DNA of 9,075 nt from an uncultured Planctomycetaceae bacterium (GCA_903927685.1 CAIYOB010000205.1:1-9075); one strand, 5' to 3'; positions 1-5,183 are shown, counted from the stretch's first letter. The notes: a model not told the origin generated them from the letters alone. A program made the numbers and translations.

Positions 1-470
1 CAATTAGGACAACGACTCCACGGGACAGGGGGAAGATGTCTGGCACGAGGAAACCGGGGACTGCCGGATCGGCAGCGGTGGCAGGAGCAACTGGGCCACC
101 ACGGCGACCGGGCTGGGGCGTGAGACTGGTAGAACGGGAACGGGATGAGGTTCGCGAGGTGCGTAAGCAATGGCGGGAGGGAGTGGCGCAGCGTGAACTG
201 CCACGTGTCACGGCTCGTGGGTGAGCGCGGTCCTCAGTTGCCGCTTTTGAAGTTGCGCATTTTGCCTTACGCCCCGCAGGGCAACGCCGTAGCGGATCTT
301 GACGCGGAGCAAACCAACCGCCGCGTGATCGCCGCGGCGCCGGACCTTACGGAGGCGATGGCAGGTATTAGCCGCGGTAGCGGCGACCAGACAATAGCCC
401 ACGGCGTCAGCCGTGGGTTGGCGGGGGCCATCGTCGCCCCAAGCCCCGGCAGGCAACGCCGTGAAGGATT
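1..470. other. No recognisable gene; debris left of transposase fragment
   Basis: Short open frames occur on both strands but are proline- or arginine-rich, mutually overlapping and lack convincing ribosome binding sites or family motifs. The stretch lies just downstream of the C-terminus of the minus-strand transposase fragment. The only clear structure is the palindrome at 398-417 and a nearby smaller GGGGC/GCCCC hairpin around 425-441. I see no gene here that I can support. Confidence 0.5.
398..417. repeat. Short palindromic repeat with GTCA/TGAC tetraloop
   Basis: Perfect 8-bp inverted repeat CCCACGGC / GCCGTGGG separated by the four bases GTCA. Read on the minus strand the core is GGC-TGAC-GCC. 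The hairpin at 5572-5591 has almost the same core (AGC-TGAC-GCC). This fits a dispersed REP-like palindrome family; there is no T-tract, so it is not an intrinsic terminator. Confidence 0.6.
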
Positions 471-956
471 TTAGGCGGCCATTTTCGTCTCGATTTCGCG
501 CAGTTGCTTCTTCTCCTGCGCCGTTAGTCTGCGTACTTTCGGTGCCCCGATGGGCTTCTTGTCTGGATTGGGTGGACGATAGCGCGCCGCTTTGGGTTTT
601 TTGCGATCGTAGCTGTCCGTGACGGCTTCGCCGAGTAGCGTCGCAAGATCACGGCCTGGCTCCGGGATTCCGTCGCGGTCGCGCATGCAACCACGGATGG
701 CACGCATCGCATTGGCCAGGCTTCGCTTGGCAGGATCGGCGGCCTGCTTTTGGTTACGCGATCGGTCGGCCTGCTGCGCCGACTGTTCTTTCAACGCAAA
801 CAACTCGACGACGGCCATCGCCATAATCGACCAGTTAAGTTCTGCCAGCAGTCGCTGGTCGTTGCGACAACGAAGCTTGCCTCGGTCCAGGGTCTGCTTG
901 AGTCCTCGGAATTCGACTTCAGTGGACCAATCATAATACCTCCTAAGATAACACTT
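471..956 (-). pseudogene. IS4-type transposase, C-terminal fragment
   Basis: Open minus-strand frame of about 161 codons. It begins just after an in-frame TAG (957-959) and ends with a normal stop at 471-473. The segment around 850-930 encodes WSTEVEFRGLKQTLDRGKLR and then a CRND stretch, which matches the region around the catalytic Glu and following basic residue of IS4-type DDE transposases. It continues into an alanine-rich helical stretch (MAMAVVELFALKEQ) and a basic tail (KKPKAARYRPPNPDKKP). The N-terminal two thirds, including both catalytic Asp residues, are absent, so the enzyme cannot be active. An ATG at 822-824 would give 117 residues, but homology clearly begins upstream of it. 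The break lies only 17 bp from the stop of the neighbouring recombinase-like ORF, which suggests a deletion or insertion junction. Family assignment is from motif recognition. Confidence 0.75.
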
Positions 957-973
957 CTATCGAGCTAGCACTA

Positions 974-1453
974 CTAGCGGGTTGCGGTTGATTCGGGTTG
1001 GGGTTTGGGCGTGATCAGTTCCGTCGGGTACGGTTGCGGCCAGCCGCGAGGCGAATCGCGCAAGCGGCGGAGACGCAGCAACTCGTCGGCATCAGCGTAC
1101 ACTGCCCAGCGGCCACCTGCGGCGGTCACTTTGCGCGATGTGACCCACCCCACGCGTTGCCAACGATGCAAAGTCGCGATCGGCATCTCCAGTTCGGCGG
1201 CGAGTTCCGCCAGCCACCATTCGTTCACCTGGAGATGCTGCTCCGCGGTGATGCTCCGCGGGAGGGGGCCGGTGCGCACGCCACGCTCGCGCAGAAAGCG
1301 ACTCAAGATCGCTTTGGTGAAGTGGCGGGAACGCTTGGGCCGCCGATGGGTAAGAAAGCCGATCCCGCAGCGCGCGCAGGAGACCACGCAAACTGGCAAT
1401 TTGGGATGCGACGAGACAGCCGACTCTAACGCCAGCAGATACTGCCGGACCAA
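974..1453 (-). CDS. Probable chimeric remnant: Zn-ribbon-like N-terminus fused to planctomycete recombinase C-terminus
   Basis: 159 residues from a TTG start at 1453; the frame stays open upstream to 1555 with no ATG, so the start is uncertain. Residues about 1-36 (LPVCVVSCARCGIGFLTH) resemble the front of a planctomycete Zn-ribbon protein, but only one Cys pair (C26, C29) is present and the expected second pair is missing. From about residue 38 the sequence switches to the C-terminal domain of planctomycete serine-recombinase-like proteins: a GVRTGPLP segment, EWWLAELAAELEMP, a TLHRWQRVGW helix-turn-helix-like stretch, GGRWAVYADADELLRLRRLR, and a PTELITPKP tail. No catalytic recombinase domain is present. 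I infer a deletion fusing two genes, around 1338-1345. It lies on the same strand as the adjacent transposase fragment. It could still be expressed as a small DNA-binding protein, but I see no evidence for this. Confidence 0.55.
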   Translation of the reverse strand: MVRQYLLALESAVSSHPKLPVCVVSCARCGIGFLTHRRPKRSRHFTKAILSRFLRERGVRTGPLPRSITAEQHLQVNEWWLAELAAELEMPIATLHRWQRVGWVTSRKVTAAGGRWAVYADADELLRLRRLRDSPRGWPQPYPTELITPKPQPESTATR

Positions 1454-1565
1454 CGGCCTGGCGCGGTTGTCCTGATACCAAGCCTCCTCCGTCGAGAAAA
1501 ACTTCCCGACGGCGACAATAAAAAAGCCAAATTCTCGGCTACAATTCCAATGAGTTTATCCACAC

Positions 1566-1619
1566 CCTCGTCCTACCTCACACAAGCGAACGCTTCCTGA
1601 GGAAGGACGAGGTTTTTTT
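1566..1619 (+). terminator. Strong plus-strand intrinsic terminator
   Basis: A long hairpin is followed directly by seven T residues (1613-1619). Outer stem: CCTCGTCCT (1566-1574) with AGGACGAGG (1604-1612), 9 bp. After an A-A mismatch the stem continues with CCTCA (1576-1580) and TGAGG (1598-1602), and ends in AAGCG/CGCTT (1584-1595). No protein gene on the plus strand leads into it. A TACAAT box at 1540-1545 would place a transcription start near 1552, giving a possible short RNA of about 68 nt; that promoter is only weakly supported because no good -35 box is visible. Confidence 0.75.
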
Positions 1620-1741
1620 GCGTCCACTGGACGGCCCAAACCGCGTCATCGGAACCACCGTCCCAGCCGCTACCAACACGCCCGTCAATTGCCGAACTCC
1701 GCCCAAAGCAGAAACGCTGGCCCGGCACCTCCCAAAACGTC

Positions 1742-1778
1742 CTACTTGGAAGAAAGAACCATTCTTCTTTCCAAGTAG
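1742..1778. repeat. Near-perfect 17-bp hairpin
   Basis: CTACTTGGAA (1742-1751) pairs perfectly with TTCCAAGTAG (1769-1778). Inside, one G-T wobble and one A-C mismatch are followed by five more pairs closing on a CCA loop (1759-1761). No T-tract follows on either strand, so it is not a terminator. It may be a small repeat element or the end of a lost mobile element. Confidence 0.55.
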
Positions 1779-1952
1779 TGGCCCATTCAAACTGAGCAAA
1801 CCCGGCCCAGTTCCGCTGAGCGGCAAAGCTTATGAGGCGGCACGACTCTCTCATACTAAGACTCTACCGCAACCCTACGCCGGGCCTGCCGGCCACCCGC
1901 AAAAAATCGCCGCGTAACCGGCGCACCGGCGAGACGGCACCCGGGGCAGATG

Positions 1953-2672
1953 CTAGACAGTAGTGGACGCCAGCTTGATCTTGGTCGAGTAGCCGCCACG
2001 ACCACGACCGCCCGGAAGTGAGATAACGGCGCGCAGGATGTCGCCGTGTTTTTCGATCAGTCGTTGAAGCGTTTTGGCGGGGTGCTTGTAAGACGATTTT
2101 CGCTTTAGTTCCGGCAACGTTGCAGCGCCCAGGTCAACAAGGGCCTTGACAACTCCGTGCTCTTGAGGCTCAAGAACGATCTGCTTGTCGCCAATGATAA
2201 TTCGGTTCCCGCTCAGAACGGCTTGATGCCGCTGCGTCCCGGCCTGGATCTCGTCCAGATGGGCGCGGAGTTTGGCGTAGCTCAGCTTCAACAGGTCGCC
2301 AGCCATTCGACGGGCACGCTCCACGTCCTCACGGCAGATGGCGACGGCTTGTTCTTCGTCGCCAGCACACAACCTGCCGGCCGCGATCCAAGGTTCCCCG
2401 CCCAGTTCTTCATCGGCTAGGATCAGCGCCGCTTTGACATCGACAAGCACGGGATGCGGCGGTAGGGTTTCGATCTGCTCTCGGGCTTCCTGGATGTCCG
2501 GGTAGAGCCGATAGACATTGTTGATTGCGTGCCTGCCACTACGCGCCGGCGGCAATTCGCAGTTGTCGAGTGCGTCAACCTCGTCTTGCTGGTCGATGTC
2601 CTCGGGATACGACAGCAGCCACAGGATGCGGCCAATTTTTGAGACAAGATCGGTGGGTAGGTCGTCAGGCAT
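1953..2672 (-). CDS. Hypothetical protein with possible C-terminal winged-helix
   Basis: 239 residues from ATG at 2672, preceded by AAGGGTGA as a weak ribosome binding site. I do not recognise the family. The N-terminal half (1-120) is acidic and predicted helical (VDALDNCELPP, EQAVAICREDVERARRM). Residues about 125-150 are a possible short coiled segment (LLKLSYAKLRAHLDEIQ). Residues about 155-235 alternate short strands and helices: a RIIIGDKQIVLEP pair of strands, a helix around EHGVVKALVDL, a TLPELKRKSSYKHPAKTLQRL stretch and a glycine-rich GGRGRGGYSTKIKL hairpin. That order resembles the winged-helix DNA-binding fold of response-regulator outputs, which would suggest a regulator, but this is inference from pattern only. 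It is a single gene between recombinase debris and the tRNA array, with an attenuator-like hairpin and direct repeats upstream. Base composition is typical of the window and the frame is intact, so it is probably a real gene. Confidence 0.7.
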   Translation of the reverse strand: MPDDLPTDLVSKIGRILWLLSYPEDIDQQDEVDALDNCELPPARSGRHAINNVYRLYPDIQEAREQIETLPPHPVLVDVKAALILADEELGGEPWIAAGRLCAGDEEQAVAICREDVERARRMAGDLLKLSYAKLRAHLDEIQAGTQRHQAVLSGNRIIIGDKQIVLEPQEHGVVKALVDLGAATLPELKRKSSYKHPAKTLQRLIEKHGDILRAVISLPGGRGRGGYSTKIKLASTTV

Positions 2673-2680
2673 GATGTCAC

Positions 2681-2701
2681 CCTTGGCAAGTGACCTTGGC
2701 A
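2681..2701 (-). promoter_or_regulatory. Direct repeat next to the start of the 239-residue gene
   Basis: CCTTGGCA occurs at 2681-2688 and again at 2694-2701, a spacing of 13 bp, just upstream of the start codon at 2672. Read on the minus strand it is TGCCAAGG twice. It may be an operator or a chance duplication of the ribosome binding site region. Confidence 0.3.
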
Positions 2702-2703
2702 GG

Positions 2704-2766
2704 AAAAAAGCGGCGGGGCAGCCGGGCCAAGTTTCCGGTTTTCGGGGATCAGCCTATCCCCGCCGC
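2704..2766 (-). terminator. Minus-strand terminator or attenuator-like hairpin
   Basis: On the minus strand GCGGCGGGG (2766-2758) pairs perfectly with CCCCGCCGC (2718-2710) and is followed by six T residues (2709-2704), the form of an intrinsic terminator. The first arm also overlaps a competing small hairpin, GGGGAT/ATCCCC (2744-2761), so two mutually exclusive folds exist. It lies about 30 bp upstream of the 239-residue gene on the same strand, which fits an attenuator. A TACAAT box at 2779-2774 on the minus strand could be its promoter, placing the start right at the hairpin. It could instead simply insulate the gene from antisense transcription of the tRNA array. Confidence 0.55.
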
Positions 2767-2825
2767 AAGTCGAATTGTACTCGTTTTCGTCCTAGCCGCG
2801 AACCTCCCAGCGTCAAGCCGCCTCA

Positions 2826-2886
2826 ATCTTGAACGGGATGCGGAGTGATACACCCGCGGTCGGAGTTTCGAATCCATCCGGGATCA
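2826..2886 (+). pseudogene. Degenerate tRNA remnant (Ile-GAT-like)
   Basis: The segment has a possible D-arm (ATCT/GGAT, 2826-2839), an anticodon-like stem GCGG/CCGC (2840-2857) around GTGATACA with GAT at 2847-2849, a TTTCGAATCC T-loop-like stretch, and an acceptor-like end CGGGATCA. The anticodon loop is one base too long, the T-stem does not pair, and no 5' acceptor strand complementary to CGGGATC lies upstream. I read it as a decayed tRNA gene at the left end of the array. Confidence 0.35.
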
Positions 2887-2896
2887 CGGAAGCGAC

Positions 2897-2967
2897 GGTC
2901 TGTAGGTGTTGTGGTAGCACGCCGCCATGGTAAGGCGGAAGATCGGGTTCGAGTCCCGGACGGACCT
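2897..2967 (+). tRNA. tRNA-Thr(GGT)
   Basis: Complete cloverleaf. Acceptor GGTCTGT/ACGGACC pairs over 7 bp with one G-T. D-stem GTGT/GCAC, loop with GG. Anticodon stem CCGCC/GGCGG around loop ATGGTAA with GGT at 2929-2931. T-stem TCGGG/CCCGG around TTCGAGT. Discriminator T, followed by CCG, so CCA is not encoded. Decodes ACC/ACT. First well-formed member of the array, 10 bp before the next. Confidence 0.92.
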
Positions 2968-2977
2968 CCGGAAAGAA

Positions 2978-3048
2978 GGGCTGCTCGTTCAACGGTAGGA
3001 CGCTTGGTTTGCACCCAGGTAATCGGGGTTCGACTCCTCGGCGGTCCA
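2978..3048 (+). tRNA. tRNA-Ala(TGC)
   Basis: Acceptor GGGCTGC/GCGGTCC contains the G3-U70 wobble that alanyl-tRNA synthetase recognises. D-stem GTTC/GGAC, loop AACGGTA. Anticodon stem CTTGG/CCAGG around TTTGCAC with TGC at 3010-3012. T-stem CGGGG/CCTCG around TTCGACT. Discriminator A, as expected for Ala; followed by CTC, so no encoded CCA. Spacing to the next tRNA is 11 bp. Confidence 0.93.
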
Positions 3049-3059
3049 CTCGAAAACAC

Positions 3060-3130
3060 GGGCTCATGGTCCAAGGGGAAGACGCCGCCCTGGCGTGGCG
3101 GAGATCCCAGTTCAACTCTGGGTGGGTCCA
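3060..3130 (+). tRNA. tRNA-Ala(GGC)
   Basis: Acceptor GGGCTCA/TGGGTCC again has G3-U70 and discriminator A. D-stem GTCC/AGAC has one C-A mismatch. Anticodon stem CCGCC/GGCGG around CTGGCGT with GGC at 3092-3094; position 37 is G rather than the usual A. T-stem CCCAG/CTGGG around TTCAACT. Followed by CTGA, no CCA. Confidence 0.92.
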
Positions 3131-3141
3131 CTGAAATCAAC

Positions 3142-3227
3142 GGAAGGTAGCCGGATACGGCTCGCCGGGCCGGTTTGCTAAACCGTGCGACCTCCGGGTC
3201 ATGTGGGCTCGAATCCCATGCCTTCCG
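3142..3227 (+). tRNA. tRNA-Ser(GCT)
   Basis: Class II tRNA with a long variable arm, GACC-TCCG-GGTC. Acceptor GGAAGGT/GCCTTCC, discriminator G as in other Ser tRNAs. Anticodon loop TTGCTAA with GCT at 3177-3179; the anticodon stem has four pairs plus a C-T mismatch at 27-43. T-loop CTCGAAT rather than TTCGAAT. No encoded CCA. Reads AGC/AGT. Confidence 0.88.
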
Positions 3228-3321
3228 CTTCAGACACGAGGTAACAACATGGTCTGCCAGCTCACGTACAGGATGAAGCCACGAGACGGTCCTTCGGCCT
3301 TCGCGCCGGAGGTACTGGCTC

Positions 3322-3618
3322 ATGCAGATCGCAGAAATCTTCGTGTCGCAGAGGATGCTGCGCCGCCTCACGCAGATTCCTGCCATGGTGAACACGCTTG
3401 AGGCCGGTGGTTGTCTGCCACGGATCACACTGAGCCGTTCACGGGACGGCTCGATTCAGGTAGACGATGGCCACCATCGCCTGACAGCCATTTGGTTGTC
3501 GGGGCGGACGGAGTTGGAGGAAGTCGAATACCTGCTGCTCGAAAAGGAGCAGTGGCGGCCCAGGTTCGGCAGAGTTCCGGACCTGATGGCCCGGTGCGGA
3601 ATCACGGCCCGATGGTGA
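3322..3618 (+). CDS. Small ParB-like (ParB/Srx superfamily) domain protein within the tRNA array
   Basis: 98 residues from ATG at 3322, preceded by CGGAGG at a good distance. The middle reads ITLSRSRDGSIQVDDGHHRL (residues 35-54) followed by TAIWLSGRTELEEVEYLLLE. A strand, a DG turn and a DGHHR motif (48-53) followed by a helix is the signature of ParB-N/sulfiredoxin-like domains, in which the DGxHR element binds nucleotide and sits in the active site. The protein is shorter than chromosomal ParB and lacks a helix-turn-helix domain, so a role in chromosome partitioning is unlikely; similar stand-alone domains occur in phages and mobile elements, some as nucleases. It lies between tRNA-Ser(GCT) and tRNA-Arg(TCT). 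Its last 13 bases, including the stop, overlap the start of tRNA-Arg, so the natural C-terminus may have been replaced. Function unknown. Confidence 0.7.
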   Translation: MQIAEIFVSQRMLRRLTQIPAMVNTLEAGGCLPRITLSRSRDGSIQVDDGHHRLTAIWLSGRTELEEVEYLLLEKEQWRPRFGRVPDLMARCGITARW

Positions 3619-3677
3619 AACGGACATCATGCCTCGCTTCTACCGAGGGGTTCCGGGTTCAAATCCTGGTCGGGCTG
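3606..3677 (+). tRNA. tRNA-Arg(TCT)
   Basis: Acceptor GGCCCGA/TCGGGCT (first pair G-T). D-stem GTGA/TCAT, loop AACGGACA. Anticodon stem CCTCG/CGAGG around CTTCTAC with TCT at 3639-3641. T-stem CCGGG/CCTGG around TTCAAAT. Discriminator G, followed by CTG, no CCA. Decodes AGA/AGG. The 5' end overlaps the stop of the ParB-like ORF. Confidence 0.92.
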
Positions 3678-3693
3678 CTGGGAAGACATGATC

Positions 3694-3776
3694 GGAAGGG
3701 CCACCCGATAGGCGACGGGGCCCGGTCGGAAGCCGGTTGAGCGAGAGCCTTGCGGGTTCGACTCCCGCCCCTTCCG
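3694..3776 (+). tRNA. tRNA-Ser(GGA) with C33
   Basis: Acceptor GGAAGGG/CCCTTCC is perfectly paired and T-stem GCGGG/CCCGC around TTCGACT is perfect; discriminator G. The anticodon loop TCGGAAG has GGA at 3728-3730 but C instead of U at position 33, and the anticodon stem has four pairs. The variable arm is long, as expected for Ser, but pairs weakly. Followed by CTGA, no CCA. Confidence 0.82.
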
Positions 3777-3797
3777 CTGATGCGAACGTTCGTTTGT

Positions 3798-3871
3798 GTT
3801 GGCCGTAGCTTAATTGGTAGAGCGCCTGGCTGTGAACCAGGTTCGTGCCGGTTCAAGTCCGGCCGGTCAAC
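3798..3871 (+). tRNA. tRNA-His(GTG)
   Basis: The most canonical member. The gene encodes G-1 (3798) opposite C73 (3871), the identity pair of tRNA-His. Acceptor TTGGCCG/CGGTCAA. D-stem GCTT/GAGC, loop AATTGGTA. Anticodon stem CCTGG/CCAGG around CTGTGAA with GTG at 3832-3834. T-stem GCCGG/CCGGC around TTCAAGT. Followed by CCT, no CCA. Confidence 0.95.
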
Positions 3872-3896
3872 CCTTTGGGAAGAAGTCGAGGCAACC

Positions 3897-4061
3897 ATGA
3901 CTACCTCGCTATTGCAGCGGCCGACGCTGATCCTGAACCGGAGCTGGCAGCCGGTGAACGTGGCCTCCGGGGCCCGGGCGCTGGTGCTGGTCGCCCGCGA
4001 TGCCGCGCGCGTCGTGGACCCGTGCCGACGTGGCTCGAACAGCAAGGCGCCGGTCCTGTAA
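3897..4061 (+). pseudogene. HNH endonuclease, N-terminal fragment cut off at a tRNA
   Basis: From ATG at 3897, with GAGG at 3888-3891 as ribosome binding site, the frame encodes about 42 residues typical of the N-terminus of small HNH nucleases: TLILNRSWQPVNV then ARALVLVARDAARVVDP. The family continues with a WxxW-type segment and a catalytic HNH-Cys domain, but here the frame runs directly into tRNA-Thr(TGT) at 4024 and stops within it at 4059-4061, giving 54 residues with a meaningless tail. No catalytic His or Zn-binding Cys remains, so nuclease activity is lost. HNH-type genes accompany tRNA arrays in other bacteria. The junction between gene fragment and tRNA is only one or two bases wide, which suggests recombination or insertion at the tRNA 5' end. 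Confidence 0.75.
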
Positions 4062-4096
4062 ACCGGATGATACTGGTGCAAGTCCAGTCGTCGGCT
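4024..4096 (+). tRNA. tRNA-Thr(TGT), divergent, with C33
   Basis: Acceptor GCCGACG/CGTCGGC and T-stem ACTGG/CCAGT are perfect. Anticodon stem CCGGT/ACCGG closes a 7-base loop CCTGTAA with TGT at 4057-4059; position 33 is C. The T-loop reads TGCAAGT (G at 55). The D-arm pairs poorly (GCTC/AGGC) and its loop GAACAGCA lacks the conserved GG. Discriminator T, followed by CTGA. If the loop were shifted by one base the anticodon would be GTA (Tyr), but that breaks the stem. Confidence 0.75.
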
Positions 4097-4115
4097 CTGA
4101 AGGCAAATCGTCCCG

Positions 4116-4313
4116 ATGAAGGCTGAGAACGAGACGCGGGCCTTGGTCGAGCGGCAGAAGGCCGCCGAAGCCTTGGAGCAGCATCCCGGCCTGCTCCGGA
4201 TAGCCGAACTGGAGGCACTGCGAGAATTGGCGCACAACGCCAACGCCCGTGTGTACCTCGGCTTGGCGCCGGGCACGTTGAAAATCGGCGAGGAGGAGGG
4301 CACGTCGCGGTAA
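4116..4313 (+). CDS. Short ORF matching the C-terminal tail of SPFH/band-7 proteins
   Basis: 65 residues from ATG at 4116; there is no clear ribosome binding site, and an in-frame TGA lies at 4098-4100. The sequence QKAAEALEQHPGLLRIAELE followed by ALRELAHNANARVYLGL matches the conserved region just after the coiled coil of SPFH (band-7, slipin-like) membrane proteins. The SPFH domain and N-terminal membrane anchor are absent, so this is a tail only, about a fifth or less of the usual length. It lies between tRNA-Thr(TGT) and tRNA-Arg(TCG). It is most likely a gene fragment trapped in the array; a free helical peptide cannot be excluded. Confidence 0.6.
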   Translation: MKAENETRALVERQKAAEALEQHPGLLRIAELEALRELAHNANARVYLGLAPGTLKIGEEEGTSR

Positions 4314-4373
4314 GCGGCCCTCGCTCCACCGCCGCAATAACCAAGAAGGGCCCGCCTTGCGGCTGGCCCCGCT

Positions 4374-4445
4374 GCCCTGCGAGTGTGCCGGACAGCACGG
4401 CAGACTTCGATTCTGCAAGACGGGGTTCGATTCCTCGGCGGGGTG
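4374..4445 (+). tRNA. tRNA-Arg(TCG)
   Basis: Acceptor GCCCTGC/GCGGGGT (end pair G-T). D-stem GTGT/GCAC, loop GCCGGACA. Anticodon stem GCAGA/TCTGC around CTTCGAT with TCG at 4407-4409. T-stem CGGGG/CCTCG around TTCGATT. Discriminator G, followed by CCTGA, no CCA. The D-arm is almost identical to that of tRNA-Arg(GCG) at 5184, so the two are probably related. Confidence 0.9.
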
Positions 4446-4632
4446 CCTGAACCGGAGGACGGAGATTGGTGTCATGTTGCGAACACTTCTGACAGCCCTG
4501 CGGGGCCTGGTGTGGGGCAGACCGAACGTCGCCCGACCGTCAGAGCAACTGGGTGTGCTGACGCCCGCCATGACGGACGACGCGACCGTGCGTTCGTTGA
4601 CGTCAATGACACCGAGCGAAGGGAGGCCCGCC

Positions 4633-5136
4633 ATGAACGCGGCCTACGAGAAACTGATCCAGCACCTGGACGAGCGCGAGGTCAGGTACCTGACCAACGG
4701 CGAAAGCCGATCCATCTGCGCCGACTTCCGGTGCGAAGTCGGCACCTATCGGATCATCGCCGCGGTCGATGCCGAGTCCGACCTGTTCCAGGTCTTCGGC
4801 TACTCGCCCGTGCGGGTTCCCGAAGGCGCTCGGGCGGCGGTCGCCGAGACGATCGCTCGGGCCAACTACGGCCTGAAGGTCGGCAAGTTCGAGATGGACG
4901 TCGACTCAGGCGAACTACGGTTCCAGGCAGCCCAGATCCTGACGGAGGACTGCTTGGACGAGACGGTCATCGACCGGCTGATGGGCACGACCATGTCGAT
5001 GCTGGACATGTACCTGCCTGCGGTCCTGTCGGTGATCTACGGCAACGAACTGCCCCAGGACGCCATCCGGTGTGCGGAGGCAGGACGCCGCCAGGGCGGT
5101 GAAGCGGAAGGTAACGAGCGGGGAGCCGACGCCTGA
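4633..5136 (+). CDS. YbjN-family protein (type III secretion chaperone-like fold)
   Basis: 167 residues from ATG at 4633, with GGGAGG six bases upstream. The sequence [75 protein letters not shown] and [15 protein letters not shown] follows the helix, beta-sheet, helix order of YbjN domains, which share the CesT-like secretion chaperone fold and usually have regulatory or chaperone roles that are poorly defined. The domain looks complete. The C-terminal 25 residues are a hydrophilic tail. An upstream ATG at 4474, also with a GGAG site, would add 53 residues; I prefer 4633 because third-position GC rises sharply there and domain similarity starts there. The gene sits between two tRNA-Arg genes, the only clearly intact protein gene of usual length in the array. 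The family is confident, the biological role here is unknown. Confidence 0.82.
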   Translation: MNAAYEKLIQHLDEREVRYLTNGESRSICADFRCEVGTYRIIAAVDAESDLFQVFGYSPVRVPEGARAAVAETIARANYGLKVGKFEMDVDSGELRFQAAQILTEDCLDETVIDRLMGTTMSMLDMYLPAVLSVIYGNELPQDAIRCAEAGRRQGGEAEGNERGADA

Positions 5137-5183
5137 GACAGCAGCCCGCGGGCCCTGTCCTGTGCGCGGCTCTCCGCGAGCTT

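Larger units (their letters stand above)
1559..1952. other. Gene-free spacer with two hairpins
   Basis: Open frames here (minus 1573-1854, plus 1618-1917) have no recognisable motif and contradict each other. The region holds the terminator at 1566-1619 and the imperfect palindrome at 1742-1778, listed separately. Nothing else stands out. Confidence 0.5.

Noticed and set aside
936..948. Good ribosome binding site (AGGAGG) and ATG on the minus strand near 937
   Set aside because: The frame it opens is not the transposase frame and gives a short peptide without motif; probably coincidence at the break point.
2826..2886. A twelfth functional tRNA
   Set aside because: The T-stem does not pair and the 5' acceptor strand is missing, so it was listed only as a remnant.
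3249..3401. 50-codon ORF with a GAGGT site before the ParB-like gene
   Set aside because: Overlaps the ParB-like ORF in another frame, has an arginine/alanine-rich peptide with no motif; a leader peptide cannot be excluded but is not supported.
4055..4061. Reading the tRNA at 4024 as tRNA-Tyr(GTA)
   Set aside because: It needs a one-base shift that destroys the 5-bp anticodon stem, and the variable arm is too short for tRNA-Tyr.
2813..4634. Long minus-strand open frames across the tRNA array
   Set aside because: They are antisense to well-folded tRNAs, and their peptides are the typical mistranslations of tRNA complements; no ribosome binding sites or families.
5137..5183. Additional tRNA between the YbjN gene and tRNA-Arg(GCG)
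   Set aside because: Only short GC-rich palindromes (GCCCGCGGGC) are present; no cloverleaf can be drawn.
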